A DNA stretch of 15,738 nt from Limnoraphis robusta CS-951 (GCF_000972705.2 NZ_LATL02000309.1:1-15738); one strand, 5' to 3'; shown: positions 6,525 to 14,138, counted from the first letter of the stretch. The notes: generated by a model from the letters alone, not told the origin. Translations and numbers: made by a program.

Positions 6525-7643
6525 ATGGAAAATAATTCATCGATCACAGTCGGAGGCAAACGCTTTCACTATATCTGGTTGCGTGATAACTGTCTAACTC
6601 AGGAATGTCGCCATCCGACTTCTTTCCAAAAAATCTATGACATTTCCGAGTTGACAGAAACGCCAAAGCCTCTAAATGTAGAGTTAACAAATGACGAATT
6701 AATAATTGACTGGGATGAAAACCCACCTCATCGCAGCATATTTCCCATCTCTTGGTTGATGAGTCATGCTTATGACGAATCAGCCGGAAGAGGTGATTTT
6801 CATAGTAAAATTGAACTGCGTAAACAACAAGAGATTCTGTGGGATAGTGCATGGATAAAAGCACAACCCCCAGAAAAACATGATTTTTATTCATGCAGTA
6901 GCCAAGCTTGGGTTAACCAACTCTACACCTTGGGTTTTGCAGTGATTAAAAATATGCCATTGGCAGAGTTAGATAATTTTATCAGTTCTATCGGACCAAT
7001 TCATTATACAGAAGGAGGGCGATTCTACACGGTAAAATCTAAGCCTGGAGCTAATGATATATCCGAGACTGGCTACGCTCTACCACCTCACACTGATTAC
7101 GAAAGTTATATGTATGCTTCCCACCTACTTCAGTTTCTCTACTTTGTGGAAAACAAAGCAACAGGAGGAGAGTCAATACTGGTAGATGGATTTCGGGTTG
7201 CCCAAGATTTTAAAAAGCATCATCCAGACTACTTTCAAATTTTGGTAGAAACTCCCGCCCAGTTTCAGCAGTTTTATACCGAGTGGGAATATTATCACCG
7301 TCGCAGTCGCCAAATCATAGAATTAGACTTCAAAGGGCAAGTTACAGGGGTCTACTTCGGTCACTCCCACGCCTGCAACTGGGATATACCTTTTGACAAA
7401 ATGGAAAAATTCTATGAAGCTTACAGTGCATTTTTCCGTTATTTAAAAAGTCCTGATTATCAATATCGCTTCCGCTCGGAGGCTGGAGATTGTCTGATGG
7501 TGCAAAACTTCCGAGTATTACATGGCAGAACAGCTTTCGATGCTAATTCTGGGCCAAGACATTTAGAGGTTTCTTATGTCGCTTGGGATTACTTTACTGC
7601 AAAAGAGAATTTTCGGCAGTTTAAACATTTATACTTGAGTTAG
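6525..7643 (+). CDS. Gamma-butyrobetaine hydroxylase-like Fe(II)/2-oxoglutarate dioxygenase (copy 1)
   Basis: A 372-residue TauD/TfdA-superfamily dioxygenase with the N-terminal GBBH_N (DUF971-like) domain at about 5-80. The iron triad is His189-x-Asp191 and His333 (FRVLHGR); Arg345 fits the 2-oxoglutarate-binding Arg. Tyr351, six residues after that Arg, matches the aromatic-cage Tyr that holds the trimethylammonium group in human GBBH as I recall it. The N-terminal zinc site of the family is C-x-C-x-x-C plus His. Here Cys23, Cys28 and His69 are present but the middle Cys is Thr25. The family hydroxylates gamma-butyrobetaine, trimethyllysine or 2-trimethylaminoethylphosphonate (TmpA), so a quaternary-amine substrate is expected. 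Next to panD and a methyltransferase, beta-alanine betaine is a candidate. No Shine-Dalgarno precedes the ATG. Paralog at 8358-9488. Confidence 0.88.
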   Translation: MENNSSITVGGKRFHYIWLRDNCLTQECRHPTSFQKIYDISELTETPKPLNVELTNDELIIDWDENPPHRSIFPISWLMSHAYDESAGRGDFHSKIELRKQQEILWDSAWIKAQPPEKHDFYSCSSQAWVNQLYTLGFAVIKNMPLAELDNFISSIGPIHYTEGGRFYTVKSKPGANDISETGYALPPHTDYESYMYASHLLQFLYFVENKATGGESILVDGFRVAQDFKKHHPDYFQILVETPAQFQQFYTEWEYYHRRSRQIIELDFKGQVTGVYFGHSHACNWDIPFDKMEKFYEAYSAFFRYLKSPDYQYRFRSEAGDCLMVQNFRVLHGRTAFDANSGPRHLEVSYVAWDYFTAKENFRQFKHLYLS

Positions 7644-7670
7644 TTGTGGATTATTAATTAGAACAAGATT

Positions 7671-8222
7671 ATGACTGTAATTGGATATACAAGATTAGAC
7701 AACCTCACTTTAGAACAGTGGGAGTTAACAAATCAAAGTGTTGAAGAGGTTGGTAATGGTCTGGTAGATAGGATTTGTAAAACTCTCTTAGGTTTACAGG
7801 AACACATTATGGGAAGTCAAGTAAACCGCTTAGAACACTGCCTCCAAACCGCAACACGAGCGTTCCGCGATGGAGCAGATGAGGAAACAGTTGTCTGTGC
7901 ATTGTTGCACGATATTGGTGACGATTTGGCTCCCTATAATCATGGAGAATTAGCAGCAGCTATTTTACGACCCTATGTATCTCCAGAAAATGTCTGGATG
8001 ATAGAAAATCATAGGATTTTCCTGGGCTACCACTATTTCCACTTTATGGGTCTGGATCGAAACGAACGAGATCAGTTTAAAGACCATCCTGCTTTTGAGC
8101 GGACAGTAATTTTTTGCGATCGCTGGGATCAAGTCTCTTTTGACCCTGATTATGACACCATGCCTTTGTCAGATTTTCGACCTATGCTAGAGTCAATTTT
8201 TAGCCGTCAGCCTTGGGCTTAA
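7671..8222 (+). CDS. HD-domain protein, PhnZ/TmpB-like mixed-valent diiron oxygenase family
   Basis: A 183-residue HD-domain protein. Metal-binding positions are His56 (RLEHCLQTA), the His80-Asp81 pair (LLHDIGD), His91 (YNHGELA), His104 (IENH) and Asp153 (CDRWDQ). This spacing and the RLEHxLQxA and RWD signatures match the PhnZ/TmpB group, relatives of myo-inositol oxygenase that use O2 at a diiron centre to break a C-P or C-C bond next to a hydroxyl. TmpB works in series with TmpA, a GBBH-like dioxygenase, and here the gene is sandwiched between two such dioxygenases, 27 bp after the first. The Tyr and Glu of PhnZ seven to ten residues before the first His are not conserved (Ile46, Ser49), so its phosphonate substrate is unlikely. 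A plain HD phosphohydrolase is the alternative. Confidence 0.75.
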   Translation: MTVIGYTRLDNLTLEQWELTNQSVEEVGNGLVDRICKTLLGLQEHIMGSQVNRLEHCLQTATRAFRDGADEETVVCALLHDIGDDLAPYNHGELAAAILRPYVSPENVWMIENHRIFLGYHYFHFMGLDRNERDQFKDHPAFERTVIFCDRWDQVSFDPDYDTMPLSDFRPMLESIFSRQPWA

Positions 8223-8255
8223 CTATTTTCAGGTTCATTTAGCAGATGAATAAAT

Positions 8256-8269
8256 GGGTTTCGCAACCC
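8256..8269 (+). repeat. Small hairpin between the HD gene and dioxygenase 2
   Basis: GGGTT (8256-8260) pairs with AACCC (8265-8269) around a TCGC loop, 33 bases past the HD stop. The motif CAATTACT recurs three times in imperfect form between 8274 and 8331. No T tract follows, so termination is doubtful. Confidence 0.35.
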
Positions 8270-8357
8270 CACTCAATTACTGAATTTGTGGTTTTTAATT
8301 ACTGTTGGGATTGCCTACCCATTCAATTACTTTCCTACTTATTAAAGATTAAAGACA

Positions 8358-9488
8358 ATGGCTAAAGTCATCACAAATTATCCCTATCTAACAGTACATG
8401 GAAAACGCTATCACTATATCTGGTTGCGGGATAATTGTCTCTGCCCTAAATGTTATTATCCTACCTCTTGGCAGAAAAAGCATGACATTTCAGAATATAT
8501 GGCTAATAACCCATCTCCAAAACCTCTGAATGTAGAATTAACCGATGAAAAATTGCTCGTAGATTGGGATGAAAACCCATCCCATCGCAGTATCTTTCCC
8601 ATCGATTGGTTAATGAGTCATGCTTATGATGGAAACCAAGAAGTTAAACCCACTAGGGAAAGGATTTTGTGGGATAAAGCTTGGCTGGATGCACATCCGC
8701 CAACATGGGTTGATGCTCAGTCTGAGAATCGCCAAACTTGGACAAATCAGCTTTTGACTTTAGGCTTTACTGTAATCAAAAACTTTCGATTGGAAGATTT
8801 AAATAACTTTCTCGCGAGTATTGGACCGACATACTATTTAGCGAAAAATGGACCCTACTCTACAGTCAAAGCAAATCCAAAAGCTACAGATTTATCCCTA
8901 TCTGCTGAGGGTAATGAGTTGTTGCCTCATACTGATACCACTTATATTTCTACACCTCCTTTAGTGCAACTGCTATATTGTGTGGAAAATTTGGCTACTG
9001 GGGGTGAGTCGGTACTGCTTGATGGGTTTAGAGTTGCCAGAGATTTCCAACAGCATCACCCTGAATATTTTGAAATTTTGACTCAAGTGCCTGTCAAATT
9101 TGAGCAGTTTTATCCGCAATGGGAATATTATGTATCTCACACAACCCCTATAATTGAACTTGATAAAGATGGCTTAGTTATTTCAATATATTTCTCTCAC
9201 AAGAATTTTGGTTCTCAACTTCCGTTTGATCGAGTAGAGAAATTTTATGAAGCATATAATGCTTTCTTTCACTACCTCAAAAATCCGGCTTATCAATATT
9301 GGTTTCGTCTGGAAGCGGGAGATTGTTTGTTAGTAGAAAACTTCCGAGTATTGCATGGCAGAAAGAAGTTTGACCCAAGCTCTGGAATGAGACATCTAGA
9401 AGTAGCATATACGGATTGGCAATATTTAGTTGGGCGAGAAGATTTTCATCGTTTAAAGCATCTATATCAATCTATTTCAGGAGGTTAA
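8358..9488 (+). CDS. Gamma-butyrobetaine hydroxylase-like Fe(II)/2-oxoglutarate dioxygenase (copy 2)
   Basis: A 376-residue paralog of the 6525 gene, alike along its whole length, with shared blocks such as HYIWLRDNCL, WDENP, SIFPI and NFRVLHGR. The zinc site is complete here: Cys27-Leu-Cys29-Pro-Lys-Cys32 with His76. The iron triad is His191-x-Asp193 and His333; Arg345 is the likely 2-oxoglutarate ligand and Tyr351 the cage Tyr. The loop after HTD differs (HTDTTYISTPP against HTDYESYMYASH), and this region lines the substrate pocket, so the two copies may act on different intermediates or positions. The ATG follows TTAAAGACA, the same leader as the second SDR gene; no strong Shine-Dalgarno. 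Two sequential hydroxylations separated by the HD enzyme's cleavage is one reading of the gene order. Confidence 0.88.
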   Translation: MAKVITNYPYLTVHGKRYHYIWLRDNCLCPKCYYPTSWQKKHDISEYMANNPSPKPLNVELTDEKLLVDWDENPSHRSIFPIDWLMSHAYDGNQEVKPTRERILWDKAWLDAHPPTWVDAQSENRQTWTNQLLTLGFTVIKNFRLEDLNNFLASIGPTYYLAKNGPYSTVKANPKATDLSLSAEGNELLPHTDTTYISTPPLVQLLYCVENLATGGESVLLDGFRVARDFQQHHPEYFEILTQVPVKFEQFYPQWEYYVSHTTPIIELDKDGLVISIYFSHKNFGSQLPFDRVEKFYEAYNAFFHYLKNPAYQYWFRLEAGDCLLVENFRVLHGRKKFDPSSGMRHLEVAYTDWQYLVGREDFHRLKHLYQSISGG

Positions 9489-9568
9489 TTTCCTGAATTA
9501 ATTTGAAATAGCGATCGGCAATCAGCACAGGGTTCCCGAAAAATCAGCAGTCAGTTTTCAGTATCGTG

Positions 9569-9583
9569 GGGGATTTTTTCCCC
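9569..9583 (+). terminator. Hairpin between dioxygenase 2 and SDR copy 2
   Basis: GGGGA (9569-9573) pairs with TCCCC (9579-9583) over a T-only loop, inside a gap of 151 bp. The T run lies in the loop rather than after the stem, so it does not fit a standard terminator. It could be an internal transcript end or processing site before the SDR-PTPS-flavoprotein part of the cluster. Confidence 0.25.
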
Positions 9584-9639
9584 GCTACCTTACCTACTAT
9601 CAAAATATGTCTGGTGATTAAATCTAGTTCTTAAAGACA

Positions 9640-10359
9640 ATGCTCAAAAAAGCCCTCGTAACAGGTTCAGCAAGAGGAATAGGTAGGGCGATCGCTCTCG
9701 ATTTAGCCAGTAGGGGATTTGATGTGGCATTTCACTATAACCGCAGTGCAGATGCAGCCAACCAAGGAAGTCGAGAAGCAGCCACCCACGGAGTAAAATC
9801 TATTGCCCTACAAGCAGATATTACCAAACCCAAACAAGCTAAATCTTTAGTATAAAATACAGCCGAAAAACTCGGAGGCTTATCAGTATTGGTTAATAAC
9901 GTGGGCAATTTTCTGGGAAAACCCACCAGTCAAATATCTGTAGAGGAGTGGCATGATGTTATTGATTCTAACCTCAATGCCACTTTCTATATTACCAAAG
10001 CAGCACTTCCCTATCTCACAGCAGCTAATGGGGCCCGCATAGTCAATTTTGCTTGTGCTGGTGGCCAAAATGTGGTATCCCGCCAGATGAGTACAGCTTA
10101 TATAATTGCCAAAACTGGTATTATCATTTATACTAAATCCTTGGCTCAAGAGCTAATTAAAGACAAAATTACTGTTAACGTAGTGTCGCCAGGAATAGTC
10201 GAGAATTCTTTTGACATAGAGGAAATGATTCCTAAACTACCTGCTAAACGTCCAGCAACTTTACAAGAAATAAACCATGCAGTTTGGTTTTTGATTAACC
10301 CTGATTCTGATTATATTACAGGGCAAGTATTGGAAGTATCAGGAGGCTGGAGTTTGTAA
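9640..10359 (+). pseudogene. SDR-family oxidoreductase (copy 2), interrupted by one in-frame TAA
   Basis: The same reading frame from ATG 9640 to the TAA at 10357-10359 encodes a 239-codon homolog of the first SDR, broken only by TAA at codon 72 (9853-9855), where copy 1 has GAA (Glu72). There is no frameshift: TGSARGIG at 8-15, NNVG at 86-89, Cys139 at the usual Ser position, and Tyr154-x-x-x-Lys158 are all kept. A TTG at 9889 could restart translation, but the product would lack the cofactor-binding start and be inactive. DNA similarity to copy 1 is very high in the first 270 bases and lower after that. Either a recent pseudogene or a sequencing error; the well-kept remainder favours a recent event. 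PTPS follows by 64 bp. Confidence 0.85.
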
Positions 10360-10423
10360 TTATAATTTTTTTATCCCGATTTTCGACAATATATATTATT
10401 GATTATTTGCACAAGGAATCAAA

Positions 10424-10858
10424 ATGACATCAAATACAGAAAAGGAGGAAATAAAATCTAATTCGGAAAGTTGGATTATAGGCAAAGAATTTAAATTTGA
10501 AGCTTCCCACCAACTACCTAATCACGATGGTAAATGTGCCAGATTGCACGGTCATTCTTGGCGTGGTGTCATCTACGTTTCTGGTAATAAATTGATAGAT
10601 GCTGGTGCAAAGCAGGATATGATTATGGATTATGAAGATATCAAAAAATATCTCAAACCTCTGCTAGATGATTATTTAGACCACTATCACTTAAATGAAA
10701 CTACAGGTTTAGCTAATCCTACAAGTGAAGCGATCGCCAAATGGATTTATGAACAACTAGAAGATCAAATTCCTGGACTTGTAGCAGTGAGAATTGATGA
10801 AACTTGCACTAGCCAATGTGTTTATTCAAAAGAAAAAAGTAATTTTTTATTACTGTAA
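10424..10858 (+). CDS. 6-pyruvoyl-tetrahydropterin synthase / QueD family enzyme
   Basis: A 144-residue T-fold enzyme. Zinc ligands are His29 (FEASHQL), His42 and His44 (LHGHSW). Cys38 in the C-x-x-x-H-G-H motif is the catalytic Cys, with Asp86-His87 (YLDHYHLNE) as partners and Glu126 in DETCTS as the pterin-anchoring Glu. PTSEAIAKWI at 99-108 is typical of the family. The substrate is 7,8-dihydroneopterin triphosphate. The product is 6-pyruvoyl-tetrahydropterin for PTPS or 6-carboxy-tetrahydropterin for QueD, and sequence alone does not decide between them. No preQ0 genes (queC, queE, queF) are adjacent, whereas two SDRs and a DHPS-like protein are, so a pterin product is favoured. About 15 polar residues precede the domain. 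The ATG follows AAGGAA; the flavoprotein gene starts 42 bp later. Confidence 0.88.
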   Translation: MTSNTEKEEIKSNSESWIIGKEFKFEASHQLPNHDGKCARLHGHSWRGVIYVSGNKLIDAGAKQDMIMDYEDIKKYLKPLLDDYLDHYHLNETTGLANPTSEAIAKWIYEQLEDQIPGLVAVRIDETCTSQCVYSKEKSNFLLL

Positions 10859-10900
10859 AATTAAAATGATTCAAACCACAGTAAAAGGAGATTTAACTCT

Positions 10901-11860
10901 ATGAACAAAGTTGTCACAGTGATAGGTGGTGGACCTGCTGGTATGTCTTGCGCTTTATGGTTGAAACATCTCAAATTTTCCCCAATTTTAATTGAAAAAA
11001 GCAAAAAACTTGGAGGCTTACAAACAATTAGTCCATTTCACAACAAATGGTATTTGGGAGTACCAGGACAGACAGGAATGGAATTAGCCAAACAATTTAA
11101 CAGACATATTGAGTTAGAAGTTATACCTACACTCTTCAATTCTCAAGTCAAACGCATTACTCCTGGAAATAATTTCCAGATTTTTACTGACAAACATGAA
11201 ATAACCGCAAAATCTATAGTTATTGCTACAGGTCAAAGGTTTAAAGGATACGAAAGTATAGAATCAATTGCAGGCAGTCAGGAGTTATTATCGTCACCAA
11301 ATGTCTGTTTTAATCCGGGTGCTGTTCCTATAGTTCACGGACAGAAAGTTGCGGTAGTAGGGGGTGGTGATAACGGACTCGGAACAGCAAGTATACTGAC
11401 AGATACTGCTCAACATATTCACTTATTTGTTCGTTCTCAATTTCAAGGGTTTAGCATGAACCAAAAAGCTGTTTGTGACCAGATTAAATCTGGTAAAATA
11501 ACTCTACACAAACCAGCATTTATTCAGAGATTTAAATTACAAGGAGATAATATTTCTATCACTTTTAAAGTAGAAAATCAGCCAGAGGAAGAGGTACTTG
11601 TCAACTATATTTGTTTTCGACTGGGTTTTGCACCCAATGTAGAGGATATAATTAAACTATTCGATCGAGGAGGGATAGGTTGTTTAGAACTAAATCAAGG
11701 TGAGTATATTACAACTGATAGATTTCTGCGGACATCAATTCCAAATGTTTATGCCGCAGGAGATGTGACAAATTATAGAGACCCCTGTGTTGCAACAGCA
11801 GTAGCTCAAGGTGCTATCGCAGCCCGAAGTGTGGAATCAGATTTGCGATCAGATGATTAG
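10901..11860 (+). CDS. Thioredoxin-reductase-fold FAD/NAD(P)H oxidoreductase without CxxC
   Basis: A 319-residue two-dinucleotide-binding-domain flavoprotein. The FAD motif GGGPAG is at 9-14, ATG near 110 and the closing AAGDV at 285-289. The NAD(P)H motif is VGGGDNG at 153-159. In thioredoxin reductase a CxTC pair precedes the second Rossmann motif; here the region is NVCFNPGAVPI, with only Cys136, so dithiol chemistry is ruled out. Such proteins include ferredoxin/flavodoxin-NADP reductases of the YumC type and bacillithiol-disulfide reductase-like enzymes. In this cluster it could reduce a dihydropterin, supply electrons to the HD or dioxygenase enzymes, or oxidise a pathway amine. AAAAGGAGAT gives a strong ribosome-binding site. 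It appears to be the last gene of the cluster, facing a convergent protease gene. Confidence 0.8.
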   Translation: MNKVVTVIGGGPAGMSCALWLKHLKFSPILIEKSKKLGGLQTISPFHNKWYLGVPGQTGMELAKQFNRHIELEVIPTLFNSQVKRITPGNNFQIFTDKHEITAKSIVIATGQRFKGYESIESIAGSQELLSSPNVCFNPGAVPIVHGQKVAVVGGGDNGLGTASILTDTAQHIHLFVRSQFQGFSMNQKAVCDQIKSGKITLHKPAFIQRFKLQGDNISITFKVENQPEEEVLVNYICFRLGFAPNVEDIIKLFDRGGIGCLELNQGEYITTDRFLRTSIPNVYAAGDVTNYRDPCVATAVAQGAIAARSVESDLRSDD

Positions 11861-11936
11861 TTTGATTAGTTCCGCTTGATAGATAAGGTAGTGATAAATA
11901 CGTTATACTCGTTTCTTTGTAACGAGGAAATCGGCG

Positions 11937-11963
11937 AAATTTATCCTTTTGGAAGGAGAATTT
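11937..11963. terminator. Hairpin between convergent genes
   Basis: AAATT-TA-TCCTT, loop TTGG, AAGGA-G-AATTT forms a 10-bp stem with a small internal bulge, midway between the flavoprotein stop (11860) and the protease stop (12011). A T-rich run (CTTTTTATC) follows about ten bases later. A two-way terminator would be expected at this place, and this is the best structure there. A second small stem, CTCGTT/AACGAG (11908-11913 with 11921-11926), precedes it. Confidence 0.35.
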
Positions 11964-12010
11964 AAGGTGAGGCTTTTTATCTTCAGTCAAAAGTTCAGTT
12001 TTTGCGTTTT

Positions 12011-13210
12011 TTAATCAATTGGTGATAACATCAAACTGCCGTCAAAGTTGTTAGACTCATCCGTTGAACTAAACCGCCAATATTGTTCGTAGTGATTGAA
12101 AAAACTTTGTCCTAATATTCCATCAACTTCTAATAAATCTAATACCGAAGGAGAAGATAAAATCACTGCTTCTAGATTATTTTGCTGATGGTGTTGAATT
12201 TTGACCTGTTCTAATGTCGAACGTTCAGCTATTTCTAACCCACAAAACCCGATGACTTGTATCTCTTGACGAGAAGCTTGATCGAGTTGTAATTTATTAG
12301 CAAGGGATGGAGAGATAAAAATGGTATCGGCTCCTGTATCTAACATAAAGGTAAACGGCCCTTGACCATTGATTTCTATTTCTGCTAACATCACTCCTAA
12401 GCGACTTTGTAAGGGAATGGATTGTTGAATTTGGGGTGAATGGAGTTGAGACGGCGGAAGCAGTTTAAGTTGTGGCGTTTTGGGGTTTAAGTTTAGGTCA
12501 AAGTGTCGTAAAAAATCCATTCCTAATACTCCCGCAAGTTCATCGGGAATCAGAGTATTTTTAAACTCTAAACCTCTCAATTCTTCAACACGCACCCCAT
12601 CAACTGTGATAGTCGGGAGTTGATGTACAGTCGCACTCATTTCAGGACAATCATCGCCTGCGACGGCTGAGGTTAACTGTTCATTTGCTATTTTTTCTCC
12701 GACTAACTGCAACTGCTGAACCATTGGGGTTGAAATCATGGTTGTAGACGCACCAGTGTCTAGCAGAAAATCGCCTGATTTGTCTTTGAGAGTCAGTTGA
12801 AGGGTGAAAACCTGACTTCCTTCTAAGCGCTGTAAGGGAATGCTAGCTTGTCCTTGAGTGCGAGGAGGAGGAAAATTTAGTCCTTTGAGTTGAACAATTG
12901 CGTTGAGTTGCTGTAAAACAGAAGAATGAGCCGTCAGGCGACTAAAGCACGAAAAATTTTCTGGGAGCAAGTCGCTCCCTCTTATTTGATAATTTTGATG
13001 GTCTGAAGTTTTGCGATCGCCAATTTCTCCATCTGTTAAAGTAGAATGTTGACCAGGAGCCATTGGGAAGCGTCTTAGAGCGTCTTCGAGTTGCTGAGAA
13101 TTACAGATTGGGGGTTGACTCTGACCCTTGATGGGTAATATGATGATTGAGACGACCATCGGGAGCAAAAATCGCTGAAGATTTCGTCTCACAACTGTCG
13201 CCTCTAACAT
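12011..13210 (-). CDS. Two-lobed retropepsin-like aspartic protease, exported or membrane-anchored
   Basis: A 399-residue protein. A basic N-terminus with a hydrophobic stretch at about 13-28 (RFLLPMVVSIIILP) suggests a signal peptide or anchor. Two retropepsin-like domains follow: the first has LLDTGAS with Asp151 and ends in GVLGMDFL (about 227-234), the second has MLDTGAD with Asp291 and ends in GILGQSFF (about 364-371). Each lobe supplies one catalytic Asp, so the chain can form the active site within itself, as pepsins do, where retroviral enzymes need two subunits. Residues 30-120 carry no recognised domain and could be a prosegment. The ATG follows GGAGGAG. It starts 27 bp after the hydrolase gene on the same strand, probably one transcript. 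The substrate is unknown. Confidence 0.85.
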   Translation of the reverse strand: MLEATVVRRNLQRFLLPMVVSIIILPIKGQSQPPICNSQQLEDALRRFPMAPGQHSTLTDGEIGDRKTSDHQNYQIRGSDLLPENFSCFSRLTAHSSVLQQLNAIVQLKGLNFPPPRTQGQASIPLQRLEGSQVFTLQLTLKDKSGDFLLDTGASTTMISTPMVQQLQLVGEKIANEQLTSAVAGDDCPEMSATVHQLPTITVDGVRVEELRGLEFKNTLIPDELAGVLGMDFLRHFDLNLNPKTPQLKLLPPSQLHSPQIQQSIPLQSRLGVMLAEIEINGQGPFTFMLDTGADTIFISPSLANKLQLDQASRQEIQVIGFCGLEIAERSTLEQVKIQHHQQNNLEAVILSSPSVLDLLEVDGILGQSFFNHYEQYWRFSSTDESNNFDGSLMLSPID

Positions 13211-13237
13211 GGAACTCCTCCTAAATTAACGAGTTCT

Positions 13238-14116
13238 CTAGTCTCGCAAAAACTTTAACAGTTCTCGGTTAACGGTTTGGGGAACTTCCTGTTGAATCCA
13301 GTGACCACAATCTTCGACTAATTCGAGTTTAAAAGGTGCGGCGATTAATCGGTCTAAACCCTCTAGAAGTTTATGACTAAAAAACGCATCTTCTTTTCCC
13401 CATAAGACCAGAGTCGGGGATTCAACTTTTTCAGGCGATCGCATTGTGCTAGAAAGCCAGTTGGGTGGCCACAAGAGTTGACGATAGTATTTCATCGCTG
13501 AGGTAATTACACCCGGTTTTTCTAAAGCGGCTTGATAAATTTTTGTTTCTTCTGCGCTAAAAGCACCTTTACGAATCGCTTGACCCCGTAGCAAATCGAT
13601 CACAAAGTTATTTAAATTTTGTTGAATTAACCATTCTGGTAGGTTGGGAACTTGAAACGCCAAAACAAACCAACTCCGCCGCAGTTGGTCTAAATTACTC
13701 ATCAACTCCTGGACAAAGCGATGAGGAGGAGGAGCGTTTAAAATCGCCAAACGGTTGACATACTGGGGAAATTTCTGAGCCATGTGCCATGCAATCGTAC
13801 CCCCCCAGTCATGTCCGACAATATGCGCCTTAGCGTAGCCTAAGCGCTCAATCAAGCCCTGAATATCGGCACTGAGGGTATCTAAGTCATAACCCGTCTC
13901 CGGCTTGTCAGAGTCGTTATAACCGCGCAAATCGGGAACAACGACTTTATAATAACGAGCGAGTGCCGGAATTTGATAACGCCAAGAGTACCAAAATTCT
14001 GGGAAACCATGCAGGAGGATCACCAGTTCTCCTTCACCTTGAGTTACCGAATGTAAACGAATGTTATTGGTCTCAACAAACAGGTGTTTCCAGTCAGACT
14101 CCAATGCTATTGCCAT
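13238..14116 (-). CDS. Alpha/beta hydrolase, epoxide hydrolase type
   Basis: A 292-residue soluble alpha/beta hydrolase. HGFPE at 36-40 is the oxyanion-hole loop, and RGYNDSDKP at 64-72 is typical of epoxide hydrolases and fluoroacetate dehalogenases. The nucleophile is Asp103 in GHDWGG, rather than the Ser of esterases. The acid is probably Asp243 (WGKEDAFF) and the base His272 (DCGHW). Cap-domain Tyr210 or Tyr211 (MKYYRQLL) could activate an epoxide ring. These residues support an Asp-nucleophile enzyme that opens epoxides or removes halogens; epoxide hydrolase is more likely given the lid Tyr. AAAAAGG precedes the ATG. The upstream gap has nested inverted repeats. No link to the pterin cluster is evident, since it lies on the other strand. 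Confidence 0.88.
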   Translation of the reverse strand: MAIALESDWKHLFVETNNIRLHSVTQGEGELVILLHGFPEFWYSWRYQIPALARYYKVVVPDLRGYNDSDKPETGYDLDTLSADIQGLIERLGYAKAHIVGHDWGGTIAWHMAQKFPQYVNRLAILNAPPPHRFVQELMSNLDQLRRSWFVLAFQVPNLPEWLIQQNLNNFVIDLLRGQAIRKGAFSAEETKIYQAALEKPGVITSAMKYYRQLLWPPNWLSSTMRSPEKVESPTLVLWGKEDAFFSHKLLEGLDRLIAAPFKLELVEDCGHWIQQEVPQTVNRELLKFLRD

Positions 14117-14138
14117 ATACGCCTTTTTCTGATAATTA

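Noticed and set aside
6544..6894. Minus-strand 116-codon frame opposite the first dioxygenase gene
   Set aside because: It is antisense to a clearly coding, motif-bearing gene and encodes nothing recognisable.
9883..10149. Minus-strand 88-codon frame opposite the second SDR
   Set aside because: It mirrors a conserved SDR reading frame, with no motifs or start signals of its own.
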